Below are positions 23,287 to 31,251 of a stretch of DNA of 51,594 nt, in pieces. Below the pieces are notes generated by a model. It searched no databases, was not told the DNA's origin, and was given only the letters and a program-made list of their open reading frames with translations. The position numbers and the translations under genes were made by a program. The first letter of the stretch is position 1; every line of letters begins with the position of its first letter. Origin of the DNA: a virus; the IMG/VR virus record IMGVR_UViG_3300035070_001383, positions 1-51,594 of that record. One strand, 5' to 3'.

Positions 23287-24252
23287 ATGGCCCTACAATC
23301 TAGCGGTCAGATTAAATTCTCTGAAATAAACACAGAGCTTTCTAGAACTTCAACAGACATAATCAGTCTATCAGATGCTTCTACGGGAGTCCTAGGTGCT
23401 ATAAACACCAATAACGCTGTAGCTGACAGACCTGACCAATCTGCGCCTCACGCTATAAGCGAATGGTTTAGCTACAATCACAATGCAGCGGGTGCTTACA
23501 CAAACACGCACTACTACTCTATGACCTACGACGCACTCAGAAGAAGTGCTACTAGTTCTCCGTTCAACCTTAGCGGCTCTCAGGACTTGTCTGTATCTAT
23601 GTGGGTAAAGCAATTAGCTACAACGGCCAACGAGATTATGTGGGACTTCTCGAATACTTCGAGCAACTCATCTAACAGATTCTTTCTGCAATACCACAAG
23701 TCTTTTAACCGATTGATAGTTAAGCACAGGACAAACAGTACGAATTACGACAGACAGTTTTCTTTACACGATAACAACTCTATAACGGGAACAGGCACTA
23801 ACTCAGGCGTAGCTTGGAGCAATACCAATAGAGGAAACACCAACTCAGATGGTTGGACATTACTCACTGTAACTTATGACGCTTCTCAGTCTAATGCTAC
23901 AAACGGTATTAAGTTGTATTGGAACGCTACTGAGGTAACCACACAAGCTGTCGCTAACTCAGGAACAAGAAGTACTATAGCGGTTAACGACTTCACCATA
24001 GGTAACAACAACCACAACGCTACAACTACAGCGGGAGCTATGAACTGTAATGTCGACGAGCTAAAGATATTCGGAAGCGTTTTAAGCGCCTCTAACGTAA
24101 CTTCTCTATACAATGGTGGTGTAGTAGCCAATGCAGCAAATTCGTTCAGCACAGGGCTTCTTACGGAGTACAGCTTCGATAGCAACACTCAGGACAGCGC
24201 AGGGTTATTCCCTACGTCTCAGGTAGACACGGGCGCAAGAACGGCTTACTAA
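23287..24252 (+). CDS. LamG/ConA-like lectin-domain fibre protein, copy A
   Basis: A 321-residue protein. Residues 1-60 (SGQIKFSEINTELSRTSTD, ISLSDAS) form a virion-attachment start common in phage baseplate proteins. Residues about 85-300 are a concanavalin A/LamG-like sheet domain (SVSMWVKQLATTANEIMWDF, GWTLLTVTYD, CNVDELKIFGSVLSASNV), probably binding surface glycans. Stop overlaps the next ATG (TAATG). Duplicated exactly at 33319. Confidence 0.7.
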   Translation: MALQSSGQIKFSEINTELSRTSTDIISLSDASTGVLGAINTNNAVADRPDQSAPHAISEWFSYNHNAAGAYTNTHYYSMTYDALRRSATSSPFNLSGSQDLSVSMWVKQLATTANEIMWDFSNTSSNSSNRFFLQYHKSFNRLIVKHRTNSTNYDRQFSLHDNNSITGTGTNSGVAWSNTNRGNTNSDGWTLLTVTYDASQSNATNGIKLYWNATEVTTQAVANSGTRSTIAVNDFTIGNNNHNATTTAGAMNCNVDELKIFGSVLSASNVTSLYNGGVVANAANSFSTGLLTEYSFDSNTQDSAGLFPTSQVDTGARTAY

Positions 24253-24503
24253 TGAGTCGCGTATTGAGCGTGATTCGCTCAAAGCGTCAGAACGGTAGGA
24301 TTGTCGTTATACCTCATTTATACTTTACCTATCTATTCATAGGTTTAGTTAGCGGTGGTGTTTACTCCATACTAGGTAGGGACGCATTAGTCGCCCTATT
24401 TAGTTGGTATTATATCAACGGTATAGACACATATCTATTGATGCTGTCTATAGTTGAATACGCGCTTAGAGTGATATTGATAAACAAAAAGCACATACGA
24501 TAA
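24252..24503 (+). CDS. Two-span membrane protein, holin-like, copy A
   Basis: An 83-residue protein with a basic N-terminus and two hydrophobic spans (LYFTYLFIGLVSGGVYSIL and YLLMLSIVEYALRVILI) and a basic tail NKKHIR. The shape suits a small holin, but two other holin candidates lie near the amidase, so this may have a different membrane role. Duplicated exactly at 34284. Confidence 0.6.
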   Translation: MSRVLSVIRSKRQNGRIVVIPHLYFTYLFIGLVSGGVYSILGRDALVALFSWYYINGIDTYLLMLSIVEYALRVILINKKHIR

Positions 24504-24505
24504 TT

Positions 24506-24522
24506 TCGTAAATTATAAAAAG
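24506..24522 (+). promoter_or_regulatory. Late promoter-like motif, copy 4
   Basis: Exact TCGTAAATTATAAAAAG two bases after the stop of the membrane protein gene and 23 bases before the next ATG. It would start the portal transcript. Confidence 0.6.
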
Positions 24523-24545
24523 GGCACTTACTTTAAATAACCACT

Positions 24546-24779
24546 ATGAAGTTAACCAAAAAAGAATTAGCTAGTCTCAAGGAGATTGTAGCTGAGATTA
24601 AGAAGATAGAGGGCGTTATCGCCAATCTAGAACTACAGAAATCAAACGCTGTTAATCACTATCGCGCTATGCGTGAGTCAGTTGACGGTTATAAAGAAGT
24701 GTTACAAAAGAAATACGGAGACGTTCAAATCGACGTAGCTACAGGTACTATCAAAAAAGCGAATGAAGAGACTAAATAA
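24546..24779 (+). CDS. Coiled-coil protein, 77 aa, copy A
   Basis: A 77-residue charged helical protein (KKELASLKEIVAEIKKIEGV with heptad-like spacing). It is first behind the late motif, and its end overlaps the start of the 113-aa gene by 17 bases. Function unknown; a scaffold or assembly helper is possible. Confidence 0.6.
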   Translation: MKLTKKELASLKEIVAEIKKIEGVIANLELQKSNAVNHYRAMRESVDGYKEVLQKKYGDVQIDVATGTIKKANEETK

Positions 24780-25104
24780 TCAGGAAGTTAATATAATTTC
24801 TGTTATCAGGACTTATGATATGAGTAGTCAATTTTACGAAGTTGACCTTCTGTCTAGTTCTGATTTTTCTCGCGCCTATACCTTTTCTGTTGGTGTACAT
24901 TTACCTAGCAATTGCAAAGACTTTGCTACGATAATTGTAGATTTAACATCTAATGTTATAGAGTCGGGAGAGTATGTATTTAGCCTTAGAGACGTTAGTT
25001 CAGGCGGGTCTGACACAGTTGTAGAGTTTTTAGCTCTAGTGGAAGATAACGACAGAACGAGTGTTGATACTGCTGATATCTATGGTGATTCAATAATCTT
25101 CTAA
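24763..25104 (+). CDS. Hypothetical beta-rich protein, 113 aa, copy A
   Basis: A 113-residue protein with alternating hydrophobic strands (YEVDLLSSSDFSRAYTFSVG, GEYVFSLRDVSS). A similar beta arrangement is seen in small virion-associated domains. The start lies within the coiled-coil gene. Not recognised. Duplicated at 34795. Confidence 0.6.
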   Translation: MKRLNNQEVNIISVIRTYDMSSQFYEVDLLSSSDFSRAYTFSVGVHLPSNCKDFATIIVDLTSNVIESGEYVFSLRDVSSGGSDTVVEFLALVEDNDRTSVDTADIYGDSIIF

Positions 25105-25114
25105 AAAGAATTAA

Positions 25115-26365
25115 ATGGGTTTATTTGACAGAGTAATTGAGACGTTTGCATCGTACACCAACGTGCAGGCGACAAGCAGTAGCATAGCCTCTAATGAGTT
25201 GGAGAATGCTATTCGCGACCTTAACGGTAAGTATCGTTTAGGGCAAACAAACAAAGGCTCGTACATTAAGTTCGGTGTTCAGGATGACTTTCCTGTTATG
25301 CTAGACAAGATGCTACGTCAGTCTCCTGTTCACGCAGGTATCCTAACCAAGAAGGCCAAGATGGTCGTAGGCACAGACGTCTCTTACGACGACTCATTCC
25401 TACAGACTAAGAAGGCTAAGGCAGAACTTAAGGTGTTTGTACAGAACTGTGCGGGCGCTAACAAGGGTCTATACGACGTGTTAACTCACGCGTCTTTTCA
25501 ATACGAGAAGTCAGGCGCTTACGCTATGTATATCAGATGGAACAAGGAACGTACTAAGATACTAGAACTCAGCTCGCTAGACATTAAGGGTGTACGTGCG
25601 GCAGAACCTAACAACAAGGGTGAGGTAACTAATTACATAGTTCGCCGTATGTTCGGTCAGGGCGCAGACTCTATGCAGCACAATGAGGCTCGCGTTATAC
25701 CCGCGTTCAACAAGTGGGATAAGAAGCAGACTGAAGCTGTATTGTATGTTACTAACCCGTTCTCAGGTAACGAGTTCTACGGTGTGCCTAACTACATTTC
25801 TGCATTCCATTATATCTCGGCTGACTTTGCTTTCGGTAAGCATATTAAGAACAGCGCCGAGAACGGATTTACGCCTAAGGTTATGGCCACGTTCGTTGGA
25901 CGTAATATGAGTCCTGAGCAGAAGCAAAAGGAGTACGAGGCGTTCAAGAACTCATTCACGGGAACTGACGGTGAGCAAGCTATGTTAGCTTGGGTTAAGA
26001 AGCCTGAAGACAAACCCACTATTGAGTCACTAGATATTTCAAACCTAGATAAGACTGTAGATGTTCTTTCTAGACTAAACGATGCTAAAATTCTAACTGC
26101 ACACAATGTTACAAGCCCTACGCTATTTGGTGTTATGGTTAGCGGTAAACTTGGAGGTACGGGTAACGAGCTTATCACTGCTTACCAAATTTTCCGTGCT
26201 ACTGAAACGCTACCTAACAGAGAGATTTTATTTAATGGTGTGCAGCGCCTCCTTGATACAGTCGGTTTGGGTGGAATGTCTCTCGATGTAGTAGAGGAGC
26301 CTATCAACCTAGAGAGTATTAAAGGTGCTAACACAACAGATGTAACCCCTAAAGAAGAGAAGTAA
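25115..26365 (+). CDS. Portal protein, copy A
   Basis: A 416-residue portal-type protein. It contains KMLRQSPVHAGILTKKAKMV near residue 65 and NPFSGNEFYGVPNYISAFHY near 215. SAENGFTP and an acidic helical clip-like region follow, then AHNVTSPTLFGVM with GGTGNELITAYQIF near 330-355, which is the classic pattern of phage portals. It forms the 12-subunit ring through which DNA is packaged. Unusually it lies 17 kb from terL and is present twice. Stop overlaps the next start (TAATG). Confidence 0.85.
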   Translation: MGLFDRVIETFASYTNVQATSSSIASNELENAIRDLNGKYRLGQTNKGSYIKFGVQDDFPVMLDKMLRQSPVHAGILTKKAKMVVGTDVSYDDSFLQTKKAKAELKVFVQNCAGANKGLYDVLTHASFQYEKSGAYAMYIRWNKERTKILELSSLDIKGVRAAEPNNKGEVTNYIVRRMFGQGADSMQHNEARVIPAFNKWDKKQTEAVLYVTNPFSGNEFYGVPNYISAFHYISADFAFGKHIKNSAENGFTPKVMATFVGRNMSPEQKQKEYEAFKNSFTGTDGEQAMLAWVKKPEDKPTIESLDISNLDKTVDVLSRLNDAKILTAHNVTSPTLFGVMVSGKLGGTGNELITAYQIFRATETLPNREILFNGVQRLLDTVGLGGMSLDVVEEPINLESIKGANTTDVTPKEEK

Positions 26366-26892
26366 TGGTAGATATTTTATTCATAGACGACAATTACCTA
26401 TACAAGAACTTCCCTCTTCCTAACAAGATGGACAGAGCTAACGTTTTGTCTATAGTTCAGATTGAACAGTTCACAACAATTCAGGACGTACTAGGCACTT
26501 GCCTGTACGAATACCTAGAGGCGGGTATGCTAGCTCAGAACCTTACAGCTACAGAGCAGGAGCTTATGAAGCTAGTTAAGTATTGTTTAGCTATGCACAC
26601 CGCAAAGGCTGCTATCACGTTCACTAGGACGGCTGCTGCTTCTCACAGTAACACAGACGCACAGAGTCAGAGTCAATACACTCTAGATGCGTTGTCAGAT
26701 TCAATCATATCTAAGGCAGGATACGTTCAGGACAGAATCATTAAGTTTGTAAAAGCTGACGCTGACCTTCTAGCGATTGCTCAGGCAGAAGGGTGTAACA
26801 ATGACTTGTTTAACGATGAGGACTCTGTTGGTTTAGACGGCTCTGTATTCTACCCTAATGGTAGCACAAGTAACTCGGAAACGGATTGCTAG
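26365..26892 (+). CDS. Head-tail adaptor-like protein, copy A
   Basis: A 175-residue mostly helical acidic protein coupled to the portal gene by TAATG. The pattern of a short N-terminal strand, long helices (YCLAMHTAKAAITFTRTAAA) and a flexible acidic tail is that of a head-tail connector, and I recall a similar Bacteroidota phage family (DUF6712-like). The position right after the portal supports this. Confidence 0.6.
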   Translation: MVDILFIDDNYLYKNFPLPNKMDRANVLSIVQIEQFTTIQDVLGTCLYEYLEAGMLAQNLTATEQELMKLVKYCLAMHTAKAAITFTRTAAASHSNTDAQSQSQYTLDALSDSIISKAGYVQDRIIKFVKADADLLAIAQAEGCNNDLFNDEDSVGLDGSVFYPNGSTSNSETDC

Positions 26893-26927
26893 TAAACAAG
26901 TTATAACAACCCTAACACAAACACAAT

Positions 26928-27752
26928 ATGCCTACACAGAACAGTGATAAGATAAATATATCTCACTCTGTTGCTCGCAAGTCAGGTATCTACGGTCTAG
27001 AATGGGACGTAGCTAACGAGGCATTGCAAGTAAAGAGAACTGAGACTAACGGAACGGTAACAGAATATGCTGTACAATCAGCGCCTTCACGCGACGGTGA
27101 GTCGGGCTATTCGCACACAGGTGCATTCGCTGACAAGCCTCTTACAAACGATTACGTTTGGGAAGCGGGTGGTGGTATAAACTACACTCAGGCTGACGTA
27201 GATGCGTCTTCTTACAAAGTTCTTAGTCTTAGTGAGGCTGTTCACTTAGCTGTTGATAACCCATATTGGTCAACACCAACTCCTTCGGGAACAACGGGTA
27301 TAGGATTGTTTCAGGGAGCTAACCTTCCTGAAGGTGTAAGTTCTTTGTTTGACTACACGTTTGACTACGACACTGCATACCCAACCTCTAGCGGAACGGG
27401 TTACGAGGGTTCTACAGGGCGCATAAAGCTCAATGACCTTAACTACGGCGACCAACTACGTGTGCGCTTCGACTTCAATGTAATACCTCAGATTGCTAAT
27501 ACGACTATAGAGCCTGCGCTTTGGTATTCTAACCGTAACGACAGCGATGACATTACATACACGTTCCCTCTGACGACTTCTCCTGTATTCTATGGTCTAG
27601 GTACAGTTGGTAACACATACCTCAACAGGGTAGAGATATCGGCTTGGATTACATCTAACGAAGATGTTAACGCTCTAGCGCTGCCTGCTATCAAAGCAGA
27701 CAACCCCGTGATTATTCAGCCTTTGGGTTTATTAGTAACTATTTTAAGATAA
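26928..27752 (+). CDS. Virion or fibre-associated protein, 274 aa, copy A
   Basis: A 274-residue beta-rich protein (SGIYGLEWDVANEALQVKRT near the start, a jelly-roll-like second half with DYTFDYDTAYPTSS and DQLRVRFDFNVIPQ). It ends four bases before the 900-residue fibre gene, so it is probably a fibre connector or decoration protein. Not assigned to a family. Confidence 0.6.
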   Translation: MPTQNSDKINISHSVARKSGIYGLEWDVANEALQVKRTETNGTVTEYAVQSAPSRDGESGYSHTGAFADKPLTNDYVWEAGGGINYTQADVDASSYKVLSLSEAVHLAVDNPYWSTPTPSGTTGIGLFQGANLPEGVSSLFDYTFDYDTAYPTSSGTGYEGSTGRIKLNDLNYGDQLRVRFDFNVIPQIANTTIEPALWYSNRNDSDDITYTFPLTTSPVFYGLGTVGNTYLNRVEISAWITSNEDVNALALPAIKADNPVIIQPLGLLVTILR

Positions 27753-27756
27753 CAGT

Positions 27757-30459
27757 ATGGCGATTAAAGTAACAAGAAACGATGCGGGAAACTGTATCAC
27801 ATTCGTAGGCTCTACAAACCCTGTATATTGGAACTCTTGTCTAGAGGGAGAAATAAACGAGTCTAACTCGAATAACATAAATGTAGTCAACAAGATTAGA
27901 ACTGTAGAAGAGGGAACTGTAATTTATGAGTTCTTCAATCTTCCTTACACAGACTTTCAGGACAGAGACGGTAATGATTTTGTATCACCGTCTGACTGTG
28001 CCCAATACATAACTGATAACGCAAACGTACTCAGCAACACGGGTACATTCGTGTTTAGTCAGACTGACGTTTTAGACGCTCAGAGAGACGCTACAGACAC
28101 TACGGTTTTGTTTAGCAATGGTGATATATACGCTGTAAACTCTTTACACGCTTCTAGCCAAGCTGACGGAACTATTAAGATATCTACCGTTCGCGGTAGC
28201 AAGGACATCTACACTCATTTAAGATACTACAATGTTAGTGTTTTAGACGGTGTTGTTTCAGGATTTAATACAATTGACGCTGCTGTAGACAGACTTAACG
28301 AAGTGTTGGGCGGAACTACTGTAGGCTCTAACACAGGTAACACTCAGACTACCGTTACCACGACAGACAGCACAGCCACCTTTACCGTGTATGGAGATAG
28401 AATTACTCAGACGGGCTCAGGCTCAACTTTAGGGTACACCTCTACAGCGCAGGCAGGAAACTTTGATACTAGCAATGGACTTTACTCTGACCAAACAATT
28501 AGTGAAAATGGAGAGTATTTTGAGTTCGAGCAAGACGGTGGAGATTGGACTAACTCTAGAGGTGTTTATATAGGTCTGTTTGACGAGACTACTTACGACG
28601 TGGCTGATTTGGACGCTGACGTTGCAGGTAACGAGGTTAAAGGTCTTTTGTACCTTAGACTATACCCTAGTGCATTTACGTTCGCTGACGCGACTAACGG
28701 AGCAGGTAAGATTAATGAGGCAGGATTTTCTAACAGCCCTCAGACTAAAACTAAATTCAGACTAGGCCGTGATAACGACGGTAGAGTGTACATAGCTCAC
28801 GAAACTTCAGCTAATGTGTTTGAGGTTATATGTCGTAGCGAGAATGTAGTATCAGCGGGAACTGAGTTGAGGTTCTTCGGTGTTATGCCTTTGGCCAACG
28901 AGCTGAACGGTGTTCGTAATATGACTGTAAACGAAGCTGTCTTAGGCGCTAGTGCTACTTGGTATTACGTTGAGTCTCCTGACACAGAGTTCTACTACCC
29001 GTTGTTCTCTAACGAGGCAGACGCTATAATGATTGACGAGCTTTACGGAACTGCCGCTTCAGGCGCAGGTGCAGCTCACACTCATACATTTGCTGATGAG
29101 CAGCCTTCTGTTCAGACTTGGTATATGCCTCAGACATATATGTTCCACGCTCAGAGTGCAGCTCCTAGCTCACCTGTTGGGATTGCTTGGAATGAAATAC
29201 AAACAGGAGACGACGCTAACTACATTCCTAGTCAGTTTAGTCAAAGCATAACCGTAGCGGAAGGCGATAACATCAACCTTCAGATTAAGCCTGCGGGAGA
29301 CGCTAACACTTACGCACTTTCTAACATTCCTACAGGACTAGCTTACAATTCTGTATCAGGGTATCTACAGGGTACTGCTCCTGAAGTTACAGGAGACAAC
29401 GTATCTAACCCTAGTGACGAATACGTTATTAGCGTAACAAAGGCTAACGCATACGGAAGTAGTGTAGGTTCTTTGACCCTCACGGTAACTAATGAAGACG
29501 CTCCTGTATCGACTAACACCACATCTTGGACTAAGGCGTTAGATTTTAGCGGTAGCGAATACGCTAAGCACGTTAATAATAGTATGTATTACCAACCTTT
29601 ACAAATGGCGGGACTTGCTAATACAGTTGTTGGACACTCAACACAAGGGTATACATCAAATAATAGTTCCTCAAGACCTTGGGCTACAGTAGTTGTATTT
29701 AAGTCAGATGGTTACAGCGGTAATCAAATGATATGGAATCAAGGCGAAGGTTCTACAAGTGGCGATGACAACATTTTCGTAAATGTAACTGCTAACGGGA
29801 CTGTGAACTTCGGTTGGGGACGTGAAGGTGTAGGATATAATCAATGTCAAATTCTTACAAACATATCCTCTTCTACTTGGTATGCAGTTTATATAGCTCA
29901 CAGTGGAGAAAGATTAGGTGGTGGGAATGCTACTGCATCTAACTTAGCTGATTGTTTTGATATTAGAACAATGAGTAGTGCAGATTCATTTGCTTCATTG
30001 AGTAATAACTTATCAGTTGCGGCTAATTGGGTGGTTACAGGTGTTAGAATGGATAGAACTTTTGCAGGAGACTTTACTGTTGGTGGTAGAGGAACAGGGT
30101 ATAGTTATAGAGGTAAGATTGCTAGTATGATAACTCACTGTTTAAAGGCAGGTGTGACTATGCCTGATGCTACTGAGATTAAATTAATGATTACAGACCC
30201 AATGAAATGGGAAACTGATTACTTAATAGGAAATTCATATAGAAGACCTTATTATGTAAATAGCTCTACTAATTATCAAAAACAGACAAGTTTAGGGTTT
30301 AAGGCTAACCAAATGTGGTTAATGGGTGACGGTACTCCTGACACATTCCCTAACATCAATAACGAGCAGAGACCAAATTGGTTAAATTATACATATTTAG
30401 TTATGACTAGTATGGCTAGTAATGATATTGAAACTGTAAACATAAGCGGATTAACTTAA
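27757..30459 (+). CDS. Large receptor-binding fibre, variant 1 C-terminus
   Basis: A 900-residue protein. Residues 1-583 are identical to those of the protein encoded at 37789; the rest differs. The N-terminal half is beta-rich. A putative Ig-like domain (He_PIG type: ITVAEGDNINLQIKPAGD, YALSNIPTGLAYNSVSGYL) occupies about 500-575. From 584 on comes a lectin-like sheet domain (RPWATVVVF, NFGWGREGVGYN, GVRMDRTFAGDFTVGGRG, MWLMGDGTPDTF). The C-terminal stretch is clearly AT-richer than the rest of the gene, a sign that it came from another lineage. Confidence 0.75.
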   Translation: MAIKVTRNDAGNCITFVGSTNPVYWNSCLEGEINESNSNNINVVNKIRTVEEGTVIYEFFNLPYTDFQDRDGNDFVSPSDCAQYITDNANVLSNTGTFVFSQTDVLDAQRDATDTTVLFSNGDIYAVNSLHASSQADGTIKISTVRGSKDIYTHLRYYNVSVLDGVVSGFNTIDAAVDRLNEVLGGTTVGSNTGNTQTTVTTTDSTATFTVYGDRITQTGSGSTLGYTSTAQAGNFDTSNGLYSDQTISENGEYFEFEQDGGDWTNSRGVYIGLFDETTYDVADLDADVAGNEVKGLLYLRLYPSAFTFADATNGAGKINEAGFSNSPQTKTKFRLGRDNDGRVYIAHETSANVFEVICRSENVVSAGTELRFFGVMPLANELNGVRNMTVNEAVLGASATWYYVESPDTEFYYPLFSNEADAIMIDELYGTAASGAGAAHTHTFADEQPSVQTWYMPQTYMFHAQSAAPSSPVGIAWNEIQTGDDANYIPSQFSQSITVAEGDNINLQIKPAGDANTYALSNIPTGLAYNSVSGYLQGTAPEVTGDNVSNPSDEYVISVTKANAYGSSVGSLTLTVTNEDAPVSTNTTSWTKALDFSGSEYAKHVNNSMYYQPLQMAGLANTVVGHSTQGYTSNNSSSRPWATVVVFKSDGYSGNQMIWNQGEGSTSGDDNIFVNVTANGTVNFGWGREGVGYNQCQILTNISSSTWYAVYIAHSGERLGGGNATASNLADCFDIRTMSSADSFASLSNNLSVAANWVVTGVRMDRTFAGDFTVGGRGTGYSYRGKIASMITHCLKAGVTMPDATEIKLMITDPMKWETDYLIGNSYRRPYYVNSSTNYQKQTSLGFKANQMWLMGDGTPDTFPNINNEQRPNWLNYTYLVMTSMASNDIETVNISGLT

Positions 30460-30467
30460 CAAAAAGT

Positions 30468-30503
30468 GAGGGGGCTATGCCCTCTCTCTTTAACTTTTTA
30501 TTT
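30468..30503 (+). terminator. Terminator after fibre variant 1
   Basis: GAGGG, seven-base loop, CCCTC, followed by TCTCTTTAACTTTTT, eight bases after the fibre stop codon. Confidence 0.65.
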
Positions 30504-30504
30504 G

Positions 30505-30512
30505 TATCTTTG
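30505..30512 (+). promoter_or_regulatory. Candidate host-type -7 box TATCTTTG
   Basis: Matches the Bacteroidota TAnnTTTG box and lies only four bases before the ATG at 30517, so the transcript would be almost leaderless. The -33 box is not clear, and the site overlaps the T-rich end of the terminator. Confidence 0.35.
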
Positions 30513-30516
30513 CAAC

Positions 30517-30888
30517 ATGGCAACACAAGCGAACTTAGACATAGCACAACGATTAGACCTCACTTGCCGAAAGGGTGATTCTTTCCAACTTTTATTTAAT
30601 GTAAAAGATGCAGACGGGGCATTAGTTGACTTTACTTTGTTCACCGACTTTAAAATGGACGTTAGAGAAACCGACAATGACGAAGGTACTCCTATACTTC
30701 AGTTTTTGAACGCGGACTTTGTAGGCACTGCTGAAGGAACGTTAACAGCTTCTAAAACCTACACAGAAATGGCTGCTGTTCAATCGGGTACATTTGTTTA
30801 TGATTTACAGGTGACTGATGGAAATGCCGTACGTACAACTTGGTTCTACGGATTATTTACTATTATAGACGACGTAACCCTTTCATAA
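30517..30888 (+). CDS. Fibre-cassette structural protein, 123 aa
   Basis: A 123-residue beta-rich protein (LDLTCRKGDSFQLLFNVKDA near the start, GTFVYDLQVTDG near 100) of a type often found beside tail-fibre genes, resembling N-terminal attachment domains of baseplate proteins. I start it at the ATG at 30517; a longer GTG frame from 30466 would translate the terminator hairpin. No counterpart is seen upstream of fibre version 1. Confidence 0.65.
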   Translation: MATQANLDIAQRLDLTCRKGDSFQLLFNVKDADGALVDFTLFTDFKMDVRETDNDEGTPILQFLNADFVGTAEGTLTASKTYTEMAAVQSGTFVYDLQVTDGNAVRTTWFYGLFTIIDDVTLS

Positions 30889-30890
30889 AA

Positions 30891-31205
30891 ATGTCAACCA
30901 ACAGAATATCAGTATCAACTCAGCTTCAAGCGAAAAATAGCGTAACCGTAGTAGAAAGAGGTTCTATTGCGGGCATTGCTGCTGCGTCCGATAAAACAAA
31001 AAACGTTTCCATAAACATAAATGCATGGACTGCTGTCGGTGACGAGCATGAAATATCGTTAGTTCACAACCTAGCTAAGAAGCCTTCAGTAACTGTTGTA
31101 GACTCATTTAACCAAGTATTGTTTCCCGAAGTTGTATACATAGACAACAACACAGTCAAATTGGTGGTTACTGCTCAGTTCTCGGGCACGGCTCACTTCA
31201 ACTAA
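30891..31205 (+). CDS. Fibre-associated protein, second cassette
   Basis: A 104-residue protein, started at the ATG at 30891 since the upstream frame runs inside the previous gene. Its C-terminal half (HEISLVHNLAKKPSVTVVDS, VVYIDNNTVKLVV, QFSGTAHFN) is homologous to the end of the protein at 20590-21018. It precedes long fibre version 2 as its relative precedes version 1. Confidence 0.65.
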   Translation: MSTNRISVSTQLQAKNSVTVVERGSIAGIAAASDKTKNVSININAWTAVGDEHEISLVHNLAKKPSVTVVDSFNQVLFPEVVYIDNNTVKLVVTAQFSGTAHFN

Positions 31206-31212
31206 TTTTACT

Positions 31213-31220
31213 TATCTTTG
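31213..31220 (+). promoter_or_regulatory. Candidate host-type -7 box TATCTTTG
   Basis: Second TAnnTTTG match in the inserted segment, 31 bases before the ATG of long fibre version 2. No clear -33 element is seen. The same eight bases occur before the gene at 30517. Confidence 0.35.
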
Positions 31221-31251
31221 CAGATGTAATTAATTATTAAAACATTTGCAA

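Larger units (their letters stand above)
21785..29506 (+). repeat. 7.7-kb direct repeat, copy A
   Basis: From 21785 to 29506 (7,722 bp) the sequence recurs at 31817-39538 with a constant offset of 10,032. All translated frames on both strands agree, and the stretches I compared base by base show no difference. Both ends fall inside fibre genes: left of 21785 scattered mismatches begin at 21784, and right of 29506 the similarity drops at once. Eight complete genes, including the portal, are duplicated. Confidence 0.9.

Noticed and set aside
25810-26178. 122-residue leftward frame opposite the portal gene (and its twin at 35842)
   Set aside because: It is the antisense shadow of a well-supported portal gene with a serine- and proline-rich chance composition.
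30466-30516. GTG start of the 123-aa fibre-cassette gene at 30466
   Set aside because: The added residues would be read from a terminator hairpin and its T-run. The ATG at 30517 begins a normal domain start.
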